A DNA stretch of 64,000 nt from the NCBI GenBank assembly GCA_046303375.1, contig JBKCGB010000113.1, forward strand, positions 29,988 to 93,987, given 5' to 3'. Positions 16,339 through 25,376 of the stretch are shown here, piece by piece. The notes beneath the pieces are model-generated. The model made no database searches and was not told the origin of the DNA. It saw nothing but the letters and a program-made list of their open reading frames with translations. This DNA comes from UBA965 sp046303375 (GTDB lineage: Bacteria > Chloroflexota > Chloroflexia > Chloroflexales > Roseiflexaceae). Position 1 is the first letter of the stretch. The number at the start of each line of letters is the position of its first letter. The position numbers were made by a program, and so were the translations under genes.

Positions 16339-16908
16339 TTATTTCAATCCTTCAACACGCGGTAACACGATACCGCGTTGCCCTTGGTATTTGCCTGCTT
16401 TGTCACGATATGACGTTTCACACAGCTCATCACCCTGGAAAAACAGGCATTGTGCAATACCTTCATTGGCATAGATTTTGGCGGGTAGTGGTGTCGAATT
16501 ACTAATTTCAATTGTCCACTGCCCTTCCCACCCAGGTTCACCTGGTGTCACATTCACGATAATCCCGGCACGAGCATACGTTGATTTCCCAATCACCAAC
16601 ACCAACACATCAGCGGGAATGCGAAAATACTCGAGTGAATGACACAGTGCATAGCTATTGGGGGGAATAATACAGACATCACCCTTGAAGTGTTGAAAGA
16701 TGCGCTCATCGATGGCTTTGGGGTCTACCACAGTATTGTATGGGCTAGTACTAAAAATCTTGAATTCATCGGAAACACGCATGTCATACCCATATGATGA
16801 CAAGCCATATGAAATAATCCCTTCGCGTTTTTGGCGATCAACAAATGGCTCAATCATACCATGCTCTGTGGCCATTGTACGAATCCAACGATCTGCTTTA
16901 ATCGACAT
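16339..16908 (-). CDS. dcd: dCTP deaminase
   Basis: A 189-residue trimeric enzyme that deaminates dCTP to dUTP for thymidylate synthesis. Key regions are GKSTYARAGIIVNVTPGEPG (catalytic Ser and Arg), WTIEISNSTPLPAKIYANEG (catalytic Glu) and CETSYRDKAGKYQGQRG. These match the mono-functional proteobacterial-type Dcd better than the fused dCTP deaminase/dUTPase. AGAGGGG lies six bases before the ATG at 16908, so the five-codon-longer frame is not used. Confidence 0.94.
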   Translation of the reverse strand: MSIKADRWIRTMATEHGMIEPFVDRQKREGIISYGLSSYGYDMRVSDEFKIFSTSPYNTVVDPKAIDERIFQHFKGDVCIIPPNSYALCHSLEYFRIPADVLVLVIGKSTYARAGIIVNVTPGEPGWEGQWTIEISNSTPLPAKIYANEGIAQCLFFQGDELCETSYRDKAGKYQGQRGIVLPRVEGLK

Positions 16909-16962
16909 AGCATCCCCTCTCAATATACGACACCATCATAATTGTGGAGCAACGCTGAATCC

Positions 16963-19107
16963 TCAACGACGCACGGGTAAGAGCATGCGCAAGCCGTTTG
17001 CAACGACCAACAACGTGCTCCCTTCGTGACCGATCACACCATACGTTAACACTACATCACCACGCAGGGTAAATACCACGAGCAGTGCAATCACACCAAA
17101 AGCAAATACAAGATTTTGCAAGACCACTCGACGGGCATTGCGCGCCAACAACAAGGCAGTACTCAACTTGCTGAGATCATCTTTCATCAGCACCACATCG
17201 GCACTTTCATGTGCGACATCCGTACCACCACTGCCCATGGCAACACCAAGCGCCGCACTCGCAAGTGCAGGTGCATCATTGATGCCATCACCAATCATTG
17301 CCACTGGTCCATACCGTTGTTGCAAATCTTTGACTGCATCCACCTTGTCTTGGGGCAATAATTCAGCACGCACATCATCGAGCCCGAGTTCTTTGGCGAG
17401 TGCCCGAGCGACATGCTCATTGTCGCCGGTCAGCAAGGCGAGACGATAACCAGCGCCCCGCAAATCCTGCAAGGCTTGCTTGGCTTCAGGGCGCATCGTA
17501 TCTGAGACTGCAATCAACCCCCAGATTTCATCATCGGATCCCACAGCCATCACCGTATTGCCATTGCGTTGCTGTGCTTGGATTTCGATGAGCACATCTG
17601 GCGTTGTCATACGAAACATGGTCGGTTTGCCCACCCGCAGGCGATGTCCATTAACCACCGCTGTCGCACCTGCAGCAATCACTGCTTTGAATTCAGTCGC
17701 TTCTGGGATAAGAATACCACGCTCACGTGTGCTCTGGACCACTGCACGTGCAAGTGGATGCTCTGATGCCTGTTCTACGGCAGCAGCGGCCGCCAACAGA
17801 CGAATTTGATCGTCTGTCATGGAGCCGAGTTGATCATCATCGGGATTTTGGTGTTCGGTGATGTGTGTGATGAGCGTTGACAAGCGCCCCGGACCACCGA
17901 CAGGAATCACTGCAACCACGCCTGGACGACCAGTCGTCAATGTTCCAGTTTTATCAAAGGCGATAACTTTGACGGTAGCTGCTGCCTCAAGTTGCCGCCC
18001 CCCTTTAAACAATACACCATCCCGTGCTGCCCGTGCCAACGCAGACAACAACGATGCAGGTATCGAAATCACCAACGCACACGGCGACATCACTACCATG
18101 AGTGTCATCGAACGATACAGCGTCTGGTGCCAGTCTTCGACCAACAAGAGTCGTGCAATGATTATCGAAAGGAGCGTTACCACCACTACCGCATATGCAT
18201 AATATACGCCTATGACGCGGTCAGTGAAATCTTGGCTGTTGGCTTTTTGGTCGCGGGCTTCGCGTACTACCGCAACAATCCGTGCAAGTGTGGATTGTGA
18301 TGCATCTGCCGTGACGGTGACTTCAAGTGCTCCTTGGCCATTGAGTGTGCCTGCATAGACTTTGTGGCCAACCTGTTTTTCGACGGGCATTGATTCACCC
18401 GTAATGGATGCTTCGTTGATGGTTGATTCACCGGCACGAATAACACCATCGGTGGGAATTTTTGCGCCGGGACGCACCAGCACCACATCACCAGGAACCA
18501 CAGCCTCTACCGAGATTTCACGGGTTTCACCAGCAATCAACAGCTCTGCTTCACGCGGGGTCATTGCAATCAGTGACCGAATCGATGCATGTGTACGCCC
18601 CATGGCATACGTTTCAAGGGTGCCAGATAGAGAAAACAAGAACATCAACAACGCTCCTTCACGTGGCTCACCCATGGCAGCTGCACCGAGTGCGGCCACA
18701 ATCATAAGTGTGTTCACGTCAAATTCGCGTTTTTTGAGTGATTCAAGCGCATCGAGCGCACTATAGTAACCACCAAACCCATATGCCACGATATAACAGA
18801 TGGTAGGCACATACCACGGTACACCTGCCCAGTCATCCAAGACCCAGCCCAAAATGGTAGCAATCACACAGATGACTGTAAATGGAATCATGCGTGGCAG
18901 ATCGGCTATTTCGGCTTCTTCGGGGGTGATTTCGGCGTCAATATGCTCTACCACCACAGATAGTCCAGCGTGATCTGCAACCGCACGCAAGGCACGCATA
19001 TCGGTATCACCACGGCACTGCACTACGACTCCACGCCCTGCAGAAGCATATTTCACACCCGCGACACCAGCAAGTGCCCGGATAGTCTGTAACGTCTCAT
19101 CGACCAT
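16963..19107 (-). CDS. P1B-4-type heavy-metal-exporting P-type ATPase
   Basis: A 714-residue pump. The N-terminal 80 residues look like a ferredoxin-fold metal domain but lack CxxC. The core has membrane helices, the actuator TGES loop (SITGESMPVEKQVG), SPCALVISIPASL in the transport helix, DKTGTLTTG (phosphorylated Asp), the SEHPLARAV nucleotide-site motif and GDGINDAPALASA. SPC together with the C-terminal HEGSTLLVVANGLRMLLP is the P1B-4 signature, a group exporting Co2+, Fe2+ or Zn2+. GAGGAG fixes the start at 19107; the frame upstream crosses a terminator. No metal regulator is adjacent. Confidence 0.92.
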   Translation of the reverse strand: MVDETLQTIRALAGVAGVKYASAGRGVVVQCRGDTDMRALRAVADHAGLSVVVEHIDAEITPEEAEIADLPRMIPFTVICVIATILGWVLDDWAGVPWYVPTICYIVAYGFGGYYSALDALESLKKREFDVNTLMIVAALGAAAMGEPREGALLMFLFSLSGTLETYAMGRTHASIRSLIAMTPREAELLIAGETREISVEAVVPGDVVLVRPGAKIPTDGVIRAGESTINEASITGESMPVEKQVGHKVYAGTLNGQGALEVTVTADASQSTLARIVAVVREARDQKANSQDFTDRVIGVYYAYAVVVVTLLSIIIARLLLVEDWHQTLYRSMTLMVVMSPCALVISIPASLLSALARAARDGVLFKGGRQLEAAATVKVIAFDKTGTLTTGRPGVVAVIPVGGPGRLSTLITHITEHQNPDDDQLGSMTDDQIRLLAAAAAVEQASEHPLARAVVQSTRERGILIPEATEFKAVIAAGATAVVNGHRLRVGKPTMFRMTTPDVLIEIQAQQRNGNTVMAVGSDDEIWGLIAVSDTMRPEAKQALQDLRGAGYRLALLTGDNEHVARALAKELGLDDVRAELLPQDKVDAVKDLQQRYGPVAMIGDGINDAPALASAALGVAMGSGGTDVAHESADVVLMKDDLSKLSTALLLARNARRVVLQNLVFAFGVIALLVVFTLRGDVVLTYGVIGHEGSTLLVVANGLRMLLPVRR

Positions 19108-19138
19108 GCACGACTCCTCGACACGGATTACCACTGTT

Positions 19139-19144
19139 ATTATA
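19139..19144 (-). promoter_or_regulatory. -10 box for the metal ATPase gene
   Basis: TATAAT on the minus strand, 31 bases before the start codon, with no convincing -35. It lies between the start codon and the terminator of the upstream opp genes. Confidence 0.45.
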
Positions 19145-19183
19145 CATAGTTCATCCTCGTGCAAAGCACATGGGACAAGACAC

Positions 19184-19212
19184 AAAAACAGGGGGAGCCG
19201 TACGGCTCCCCC
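19184..19212 (-). terminator. Terminator of the oppDF transcript
   Basis: A perfect 22-base palindrome at 19191-19212 (arm GGGGGAGCCGT) followed on the minus strand by TGTTTTTG. It separates oppF from the metal ATPase gene. Confidence 0.85.
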
Positions 19213-19227
19213 TGCGCCACACACAGA

Positions 19228-20247
19228 CTACTTTTGCAGCAGAGCAATTGACTCTTTTGAGCGCCAACACGCCACTTGGTGACCATTACCGACGTCTTCC
19301 ATGATAGGCTCGTCCACTTTGCACTTGTCGATGGCAATCGGACAGCGTGTATGGAAGCGACAGCCACTCGGCGGATTGAGTGGGCTCGGTACATCGCCAA
19401 CCAGAATCATGCGCTTGCGGGTGCGTTCTACCGTCGGGTCTGGGATTGGCACGGCTGAGAGCAATGCCTGCGTATACGGATGCGTCGGAGTGGCGTAGAG
19501 TTCATTGCCACTGGCGATTTCGACAATTTTGCCGAGATACATCACCGCCACACGATCACTGATGTGCTTGACTGCAGCCAACCCGTGGGCGATGAACAAA
19601 TACGTCAACCCCAGCTTGTCCTGCAGGTCTTCGAGCAGGTTCAAAATCTGCGCTTGAATGGACACATCCAACGCTGATACCGGCTCATCACAAACCACAA
19701 ACTCGGGCTCAACGGCCAACGCACGGGCAATACCGATACGCTGACGCTGACCACCCGAAAACTCGTGCGGATACCGGTTAATGAAATAGGGATTCAACCC
19801 GACCAACGACAACAACTCTTGGACACGCTCACGTACGGCTTGCTTGCCTTGGCGCAGTTTGTGTACCATAATCGGCTCGGCGATGATGTCGCCGACTGTC
19901 ATACGTGGATTCAACGATGCATATGGATCTTGGAAAATCATCTGCACACGCCGGCGGGTCTTGCGCATCTCTTCGGCAGGTAACTTGGTTAAATCGGTAC
20001 CGCGAAAGACGACTGCTCCTGCTGTTGGTTTGTACAACTGGATGAGCGCACGTCCGGTGGTCGACTTACCACACCCTGATTCGCCGACTAGCCCGAGTGT
20101 TTCGCCTTCACGGATGCTGAACGTCAAGCCGTCAACCGCCTTGACATCACCAACTTTTCGGCGCAATACGATGCCCTTGGTCACGGGGAAATACATTTTG
20201 AGGTCACTCACCTCAATGATGTTGCTTCGTGTATCAACCGCTGTCAT
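19228..20247 (-). CDS. Oligopeptide/dipeptide ABC transporter ATPase, OppF/DppF type
   Basis: A 339-residue ATPase with Walker A GESGCGKST, Q-loop FQDPYASLNP, signature LSGGQ-equivalent FSGGQRQRIGIARAL, Walker B VVCDEPVSALD and an oligo_HPY C-terminal extension (PSGCRFHTRCPIAIDKC). It powers uptake of peptides or related solutes together with OppD, two permeases and a binding protein. GGAGGAG precedes the ATG. OppD lies 43 bases upstream; the permease and binding-protein genes are not in this window. Confidence 0.93.
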   Translation of the reverse strand: MTAVDTRSNIIEVSDLKMYFPVTKGIVLRRKVGDVKAVDGLTFSIREGETLGLVGESGCGKSTTGRALIQLYKPTAGAVVFRGTDLTKLPAEEMRKTRRRVQMIFQDPYASLNPRMTVGDIIAEPIMVHKLRQGKQAVRERVQELLSLVGLNPYFINRYPHEFSGGQRQRIGIARALAVEPEFVVCDEPVSALDVSIQAQILNLLEDLQDKLGLTYLFIAHGLAAVKHISDRVAVMYLGKIVEIASGNELYATPTHPYTQALLSAVPIPDPTVERTRKRMILVGDVPSPLNPPSGCRFHTRCPIAIDKCKVDEPIMEDVGNGHQVACWRSKESIALLQK

Positions 20248-20290
20248 GCCATACTCCTCCGTCAGAGTTTGTCTCGCTTAGCGCGACCAC

Positions 20291-21298
20291 TTACTGCGCC
20301 GCTGCAACCGTGGCTTCTGATTCAATCGTCACGTCAAACAGACATGCTGCGTTGTGGTTCTCAGCAACCTGCCGCAAGGGCGGGACCTGGGTATCACATA
20401 CGCCAGTCTTATAGAAATCACAGCGTGGATAGAACGCACATACCTGGGGCAATGCAATAAGATCCGGTGGTAAACCGCGAATCGGCTCGAGTCTTTGCCC
20501 CGATGTGTTGTCGAGACGAGGAATAGATTTCAACAAACCGATGGTATACGGCATGCGTGGATTGTGGAAGATTTCGTGCGTGCTGCCCTCTTCGACGACG
20601 CGCCCAGCATACATCACCATCACGCGATCCGACATCCCTGCTACCACGCCGAGGTCGTGAGTGATGATAATGACTGCCATCCCGAGCTCGCTCTGCAAGC
20701 GCTTAATCAACTCAAGAATTTGTGCCTGAATGGTCACATCCAATGCGGTAGTCGGCTCGTCAGCAATCAGCAATTCAGGATTACATGCCAAGGCCATTGC
20801 AATCATTACACGCTGACGCATCCCACCCGAAAACTGGTGTGGATATTCGTTAATACGCCGTGCAGCACTGGGAATACCAACATGATTCAGCAACTCAATG
20901 GCACGATTCTGTGCTTCCTTGGCAGACAGCTTGAGGTGCAACATCAATGACTCAGTAATCTGCTGACCAATAGTCAGCACCGGATTGAGTGATGTCATGG
21001 GGTCTTGGAAAATCATCGCAATGCGGTTACCACGCAAATCGCGCATCTCGTCTTCGCTGATTTTGAGCAAATCTTGTCCGTCGAAAATTACCTCTCCCCC
21101 GCTAATGCGCCCCGGTGGATTGGGAATCAAGCGCATAATGGAAAGCGACGTTACACTTTTGCCCGAACCAGATTCACCGACGATACCCAACGTCTCCCCG
21201 CGATTCACATAAAACGACACGTTGTTGACCGCCTTGACGATACCGTCTTGGGTCTTAAACTGCGTTTCAAGGTTGCGGACATCTAGCAAAGGTGCCAT
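20291..21298 (-). CDS. Oligopeptide/dipeptide ABC transporter ATPase, OppD/DppD type
   Basis: A 335-residue ATPase with Walker A GESGSGKSV, the Q-loop FQDPMTSLNPVLTIG, signature FSGGMRQRVMIAMAL, Walker B LIADEPTTALDVT and the C-terminal oligo_HPY cysteine cluster (CAFYPRCDFYKTGVC). FSGGM and GKSV are OppD/DppD hallmarks. GGAG lies seven bases before the ATG at 21298; a TTG two codons earlier is less likely. It is the first gene of the pair. Confidence 0.93.
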   Translation of the reverse strand: MAPLLDVRNLETQFKTQDGIVKAVNNVSFYVNRGETLGIVGESGSGKSVTSLSIMRLIPNPPGRISGGEVIFDGQDLLKISEDEMRDLRGNRIAMIFQDPMTSLNPVLTIGQQITESLMLHLKLSAKEAQNRAIELLNHVGIPSAARRINEYPHQFSGGMRQRVMIAMALACNPELLIADEPTTALDVTIQAQILELIKRLQSELGMAVIIITHDLGVVAGMSDRVMVMYAGRVVEEGSTHEIFHNPRMPYTIGLLKSIPRLDNTSGQRLEPIRGLPPDLIALPQVCAFYPRCDFYKTGVCDTQVPPLRQVAENHNAACLFDVTIESEATVAAAQ

Positions 21299-21440
21299 AC
21301 GCAAACTCCACGTTAAATCAGGGATAGGAACATCCTATCGTGATTACATATTAAGAAGAAACAAGGTGGTATTGATTGAAGCCCTTAACTTGTATTCTAT
21401 CATTGTAATAGGTGACTTGAAATTATGCAAGAGGAACATC

Positions 21441-22484
21441 ATGCAAATTATCATCGTTGGTGCAGGGATTAGTGGGCTCGCCGCGGCATACCATCTGAAT
21501 CAACACGCTCCCTCGCTGCGCATACACTGCATCGAAAAGAGCCGTGGCATCGGCGGTCGCGTGGCCACACGCCGACGTGATGGCGCTATTTTTGATCATG
21601 GAGCGCAATTTTTTCGCCCGGTTGATGATGCGCAACACCACTTCTTTACGCAGGTACTCCCCCATGACCAACTCATCGACATCGCTCCCCCCGTGTGGAC
21701 GTTTGACAAGCACAATACCATAACACAGGGTGATACAACACAAAATACCCTGCCGAAATTCATCTACCGTGATGGAATCAATCAACTCGCAAAACTTTTG
21801 ACTCCGACTCACATGACAATCACGCGTGAAACTCGGGTACACCACATTCTCTTACACGATCAGCAGGTAACGTGTGTCAGCGATACTGGAGCACACATTG
21901 CCTCAGGCGCTGCAGTAGTGTTTACCCCTCCTGCGCCACAAACACATGAGATTTTGGCTGCGAGCACACTCCCCCCAGAGATGCACACCACGCTCTGTAC
22001 GGCACTCGCCCAAGCACAGTATCGTCCCTGTCTGAGTGTGACGCTAGCCTTTCACGGGAACTTTGATTGGCCATACTATGCGTTGGTCAATTCCGACCGA
22101 GCACATGATTTTTCGTGGGTGGCATTTGAACATCTCAAATCACCAGCGCGTGTGCCCACCGGGCAGACACTGGTCACCGTGCAGTGTGGTCCAGCGGCGA
22201 GTCGCCGCTGGTGGGAATACGACACGGCGCAGCTTGCTACCGCACTCTTCCCTCAGCTCTGCGCACTCCTTGGCACCGCATTACCTGAACCACTCTGGTG
22301 CGATCGTCAGGGGTGGCGCTACGCATTGCCCGACCACGCCGCAGATGCACTTGCCTTGCAAACATATGAACAATCACATGGGGTATACTTCACAGGAGAT
22401 GCGTTAATTGGCCTTGGACGCATTCAATTGGCGGTAGCTCATGGCATGGCAACCGCTCAACGCCTAATTGACCATCTCCTTTAG
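21441..22484 (+). CDS. FAD-dependent amine-oxidase-type oxidoreductase (renalase-like)
   Basis: A 347-residue flavoprotein. MQIIIVGAGISGLAAAYHLN is the N-terminal FAD-binding Rossmann motif, followed by IEKSRGIGGRVATRR and DHGAQFFRP, the arrangement of bacterial renalase-like NAD(P)/FAD-dependent oxidoreductases. The C-terminal FAD region is VYFTGDALIGLGRIQLAVAHG. Bacterial renalases oxidise aberrant dihydro-NAD(P) isomers; whether this one does is inference. GAGG lies eight or so bases before ATG 21441, so the 73-codon upstream extension is rejected. The ccdA-like gene begins 33 bases later. Confidence 0.88.
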   Translation: MQIIIVGAGISGLAAAYHLNQHAPSLRIHCIEKSRGIGGRVATRRRDGAIFDHGAQFFRPVDDAQHHFFTQVLPHDQLIDIAPPVWTFDKHNTITQGDTTQNTLPKFIYRDGINQLAKLLTPTHMTITRETRVHHILLHDQQVTCVSDTGAHIASGAAVVFTPPAPQTHEILAASTLPPEMHTTLCTALAQAQYRPCLSVTLAFHGNFDWPYYALVNSDRAHDFSWVAFEHLKSPARVPTGQTLVTVQCGPAASRRWWEYDTAQLATALFPQLCALLGTALPEPLWCDRQGWRYALPDHAADALALQTYEQSHGVYFTGDALIGLGRIQLAVAHGMATAQRLIDHLL

Positions 22485-22517
22485 CAACACGCCAACGACA
22501 CCATAAGTGGAGCTTTT

Positions 22518-23396
22518 ATGAACCGAACAATTCGTGCGCTGATGATTGGGTTTGCGGCTATTGTCGTGGTTGCACTCATTGCATTCATCATTACAACCCC
22601 CAATGAATCACTGATTAGTTCTGCACAAAACGGGATTGCAGTGCTCATCCCAATTACATTCTTGGCCGGGTTATTTAGCTTTCTTTCGCCGTGTACACTC
22701 CCCATTTTGCCCGCGTATTTTGCCTTCACGTTTCAAGCAAAACGTGAGCAAGTCACGTTAATGTCTATTGCGTTTTTTTGTGGGTTAGCAACCACTATGG
22801 TAATCTTTGGTGCAAGCGCAACCGCACTCAGTCGTTTCTTGTTTAGTTATCTGACGCTCCTCACCACCATAGGTGGTATCGTGATCATTGGATTCGGTAT
22901 CATGAGTTTCTTTGGTATCGGCTTTGGTGGTGTACAACTGCTCGACCGCCCTGCGAGTGGCGTGCTGGGCTCATTCTTGTATGGTGCAACCTTTTCACTC
23001 GGTTGGTCAGCCTGTGTTGGTCCCATTTTGGGCGCATTACTGACGTTATTGGCTACACAAGGTATTGCAGTGGCTCAAGGGGCACTATTGGCGTTTGTTT
23101 ATGCGTTGGGGCTCGGGTCACCACTCATCATCATTTCATCGTTTTTTGGGCGCCTCGGCATGGGGTCGCCATTTTGGCAATTCATCAAAGGACGCATGGT
23201 ACCGGTGCAAATCGCTGGCACCACGTATGAGCTCCACACCACCAGCATGGCGAGTGGCGTGTTATTGGTGGGCATGGGAATCTTGTTGGCATCTGGCAAT
23301 CTGTCTGCGATTAGCGAATGGACACGACAAACATCGCTAGCGCAATTCACGCTATCTCTCGAAGATTGGTTGAGTTCGTTAATACGGAGACCCTAA
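22518..23396 (+). CDS. ccdA: CcdA/DsbD-family transmembrane thiol carrier
   Basis: A 292-residue polytopic protein with one N-terminal helix and about six further helices. The two redox cysteines lie in LFSFLSPCTLPILPAYFAF and SLGWSACVGPILGALL, as in CcdA and the DsbD membrane domain. These carry electrons from cytoplasmic thioredoxin outward for cytochrome c maturation or extracytoplasmic disulfide reduction. Neither cytochrome maturation genes nor a thioredoxin-like partner is adjacent. The Nudix gene starts two bases after the stop codon. Confidence 0.9.
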   Translation: MNRTIRALMIGFAAIVVVALIAFIITTPNESLISSAQNGIAVLIPITFLAGLFSFLSPCTLPILPAYFAFTFQAKREQVTLMSIAFFCGLATTMVIFGASATALSRFLFSYLTLLTTIGGIVIIGFGIMSFFGIGFGGVQLLDRPASGVLGSFLYGATFSLGWSACVGPILGALLTLLATQGIAVAQGALLAFVYALGLGSPLIIISSFFGRLGMGSPFWQFIKGRMVPVQIAGTTYELHTTSMASGVLLVGMGILLASGNLSAISEWTRQTSLAQFTLSLEDWLSSLIRRP

Positions 23397-23398
23397 GC

Positions 23399-23827
23399 AT
23401 GGATCGCCTTCACAACCCGCATGCAGCCGGGTGTGTCGTCTTTACCTCGTGCGATACACACCTGCGTGTGCTCATCATTCTCGACCAATACGGCAAATGG
23501 ACCTTTCCCAAAGGGCATCTCGAGCCCGGTGAACGTGCGCCTGATGCGGCAATCCGTGAAGTCTTTGAAGAGACCGGCATCACTGGTCAGTTGGGCGCAT
23601 TCATTGACACGATTCATTATGATGTGGTCAATAAACGGGGCGAAACGGTGCGCAAGCAGGTTGATTTTTTTGTGATGACAACCACCCAAACGACACTCAC
23701 GTTGCAGGCCGAGGAAGGAATCCACGCATACCAGTGGCTCTCCCCCGCTGTAGCCGTCACCCAGATTGGATACGAGCAACACAAAGCAATCCTGATCAAG
23801 GCTGTGCAGATACACGACCAAGCATAG
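23399..23827 (+). CDS. Nudix hydrolase
   Basis: A 142-residue single-domain protein with a complete Nudix box, GHLEPGERAPDAAIREVFEE followed by TGI, which binds Mg2+ and cleaves nucleoside diphosphate derivatives. The N-terminal AAGCVVFTS and the FPKGHLEPGE context resemble Ap4A/diadenosine polyphosphate hydrolases; the substrate is not certain. GGAG lies about nine bases before ATG 23399. The last 32 bases overlap the end of convergent murJ. Confidence 0.9.
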   Translation: MDRLHNPHAAGCVVFTSCDTHLRVLIILDQYGKWTFPKGHLEPGERAPDAAIREVFEETGITGQLGAFIDTIHYDVVNKRGETVRKQVDFFVMTTTQTTLTLQAEEGIHAYQWLSPAVAVTQIGYEQHKAILIKAVQIHDQA

Positions 23828-25361
23828 TGCGGACGCGATTCCACAGCAAGGTGGTTGCATAGCGCACTGGTGTGATTCCAAGCAGTTGGGCAATCACCAC
23901 ATAGATAATCCCTGTGATTGGTGCAACCAACACGAGCTGCAGCAACGCAGATATCGGCGGCAAAACGACGAGCGCAGCCTGCACCATGCACCATGTGACA
24001 GCTGCCGCCATCAGACACCCGACCACTGTGGAGGTAATCGCTAGCCCGCGCAAGTCAAAGAGGCGATGACACAAGATGGCCATCATCACCATGTGCACAA
24101 TCAACTGTACGGAATTCGCAAACGCCAGCGTCTCGGCGCTCTGACCAAACCACGGGATCGCCAGTTGTACTGCCAGCACATACGCCACGATAGCACCACC
24201 CTGGATGACGTTTGGCGCAATAGTGCGCCCACGTGCATAACACGCAAAGAGCAATATCTGGTCAATGGCAGCCGCTGGTAATCCTGGTAGGTAATACACC
24301 AACGTGGTCGCTACTGCGCGCGTATCCTCCGCAGAAAACGCATTGCGTTGCAGAATAATAGCAGTAAGCGGCTCGCGCACAAGCCAGAGCACCACACTTG
24401 CTGGCACAATCAGAGCAATCACAACGGTCAACGCAGTACCAACGGTGGTGCGAAAAGCCTCCCGCTGTGCTTCGCTTTGCAAGCGCGACAACGCCGGTAA
24501 AATGGCCGTAGACAATGCTGCGGCAACTAACCCCAACGGAAATTGAATCAGCGTGGTCGCATAGCGCATGGTCGGTAACACGGTGGTACCAAACTCACTC
24601 GCATAGCGTCGATCGATGAGTGTGCCTATGGCCGAAAATCCCATGCCAATCATAACTGGCGCATAAAGGCGTATCATTTCGTGGATGGTTGGATGATTCC
24701 AATCATGGCGCCACTGGATGCGACAGCGGCGCAATCCGTACCACTGCAATCCCACCTGCAACAGGGCACCAAGCACCATCCCCAATGCGAGTGCGACTGC
24801 GCCAAACATGGGCGCCAACAGCACTGTTGCCACGATGATACCGATGTTAAAGACACTCGTCACAAAGGCGGGCAACACGAACTGTTGCCGTGCTTGTAAC
24901 ACCGCCGTCATCACCCCAGCAATAATCATGCATGGTACAGCCAGCAACATCCAGCGAATCATGGTAGTGGTGAGCGCCTGCAGGGTATCATCAAAACCTG
25001 CAGCAAGGCTGCGCACCACCAGCGGTGCAAACAACAGCATGGGCGCCACAATCACACTCACCACGACAAGCATCAAGCTAAGCACGCGGGAAAGGAGTTC
25101 GTCGCGTTCGTCATCGTGGCTGGCGATACGACTAAACATGGGCACCAACGCCGCACTAATTGCGCCACTCACCAAGAGATCGTACACCATGGTTGGGATT
25201 GTGGCTGCTGCAGTAAACGCAGCCAACTCAGTGCCACGCCCAAATGTGGCGGCAAAAACCGCCTCACGGATGACTCCGATGAGGCGGCTCGTGATATTGC
25301 CTACTGCTATGAGGAGCGCTGAAAGTGCAATTCGGCGCCCCGTTGTTTCACTCATAGTCAC
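23796..25361 (-). CDS. murJ: Lipid II flippase MurJ (MviN)
   Basis: A 521-residue membrane protein with about 14 hydrophobic helices. GNITSRLIGVIREAVFAATFG at the N-terminus (shown in part), TIPTMVYDLLVSGAISAALVP and QFPLGLVAAALSTAILPALSRL are characteristic of MurJ, which flips lipid II for peptidoglycan synthesis. AAGGA lies seven bases before a GTG at 25361, supporting that start over the ATG two codons later. It follows the M23 endopeptidase gene by 15 bases, so both envelope genes probably share a transcript. Its 3' end overlaps the Nudix gene. Confidence 0.93.
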   Translation of the reverse strand: MTMSETTGRRIALSALLIAVGNITSRLIGVIREAVFAATFGRGTELAAFTAAATIPTMVYDLLVSGAISAALVPMFSRIASHDDERDELLSRVLSLMLVVVSVIVAPMLLFAPLVVRSLAAGFDDTLQALTTTMIRWMLLAVPCMIIAGVMTAVLQARQQFVLPAFVTSVFNIGIIVATVLLAPMFGAVALALGMVLGALLQVGLQWYGLRRCRIQWRHDWNHPTIHEMIRLYAPVMIGMGFSAIGTLIDRRYASEFGTTVLPTMRYATTLIQFPLGLVAAALSTAILPALSRLQSEAQREAFRTTVGTALTVVIALIVPASVVLWLVREPLTAIILQRNAFSAEDTRAVATTLVYYLPGLPAAAIDQILLFACYARGRTIAPNVIQGGAIVAYVLAVQLAIPWFGQSAETLAFANSVQLIVHMVMMAILCHRLFDLRGLAITSTVVGCLMAAAVTWCMVQAALVVLPPISALLQLVLVAPITGIIYVVIAQLLGITPVRYATTLLWNRVRTMLGRVSAQP

Positions 25362-25376
25362 TGTTGATCCTTGTCA

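Noticed and set aside
19108..19224. 39-codon N-terminal extension of the metal ATPase open frame
   Set aside because: It runs through the palindromic oppF terminator; GAGGAG places the start at 19107.
21222..21440. 73-codon extension of the renalase-like open frame
   Set aside because: It overlaps the divergent oppD coding region and its ribosome-binding site; the Rossmann motif begins exactly at ATG 21441, which has its own GAGG.
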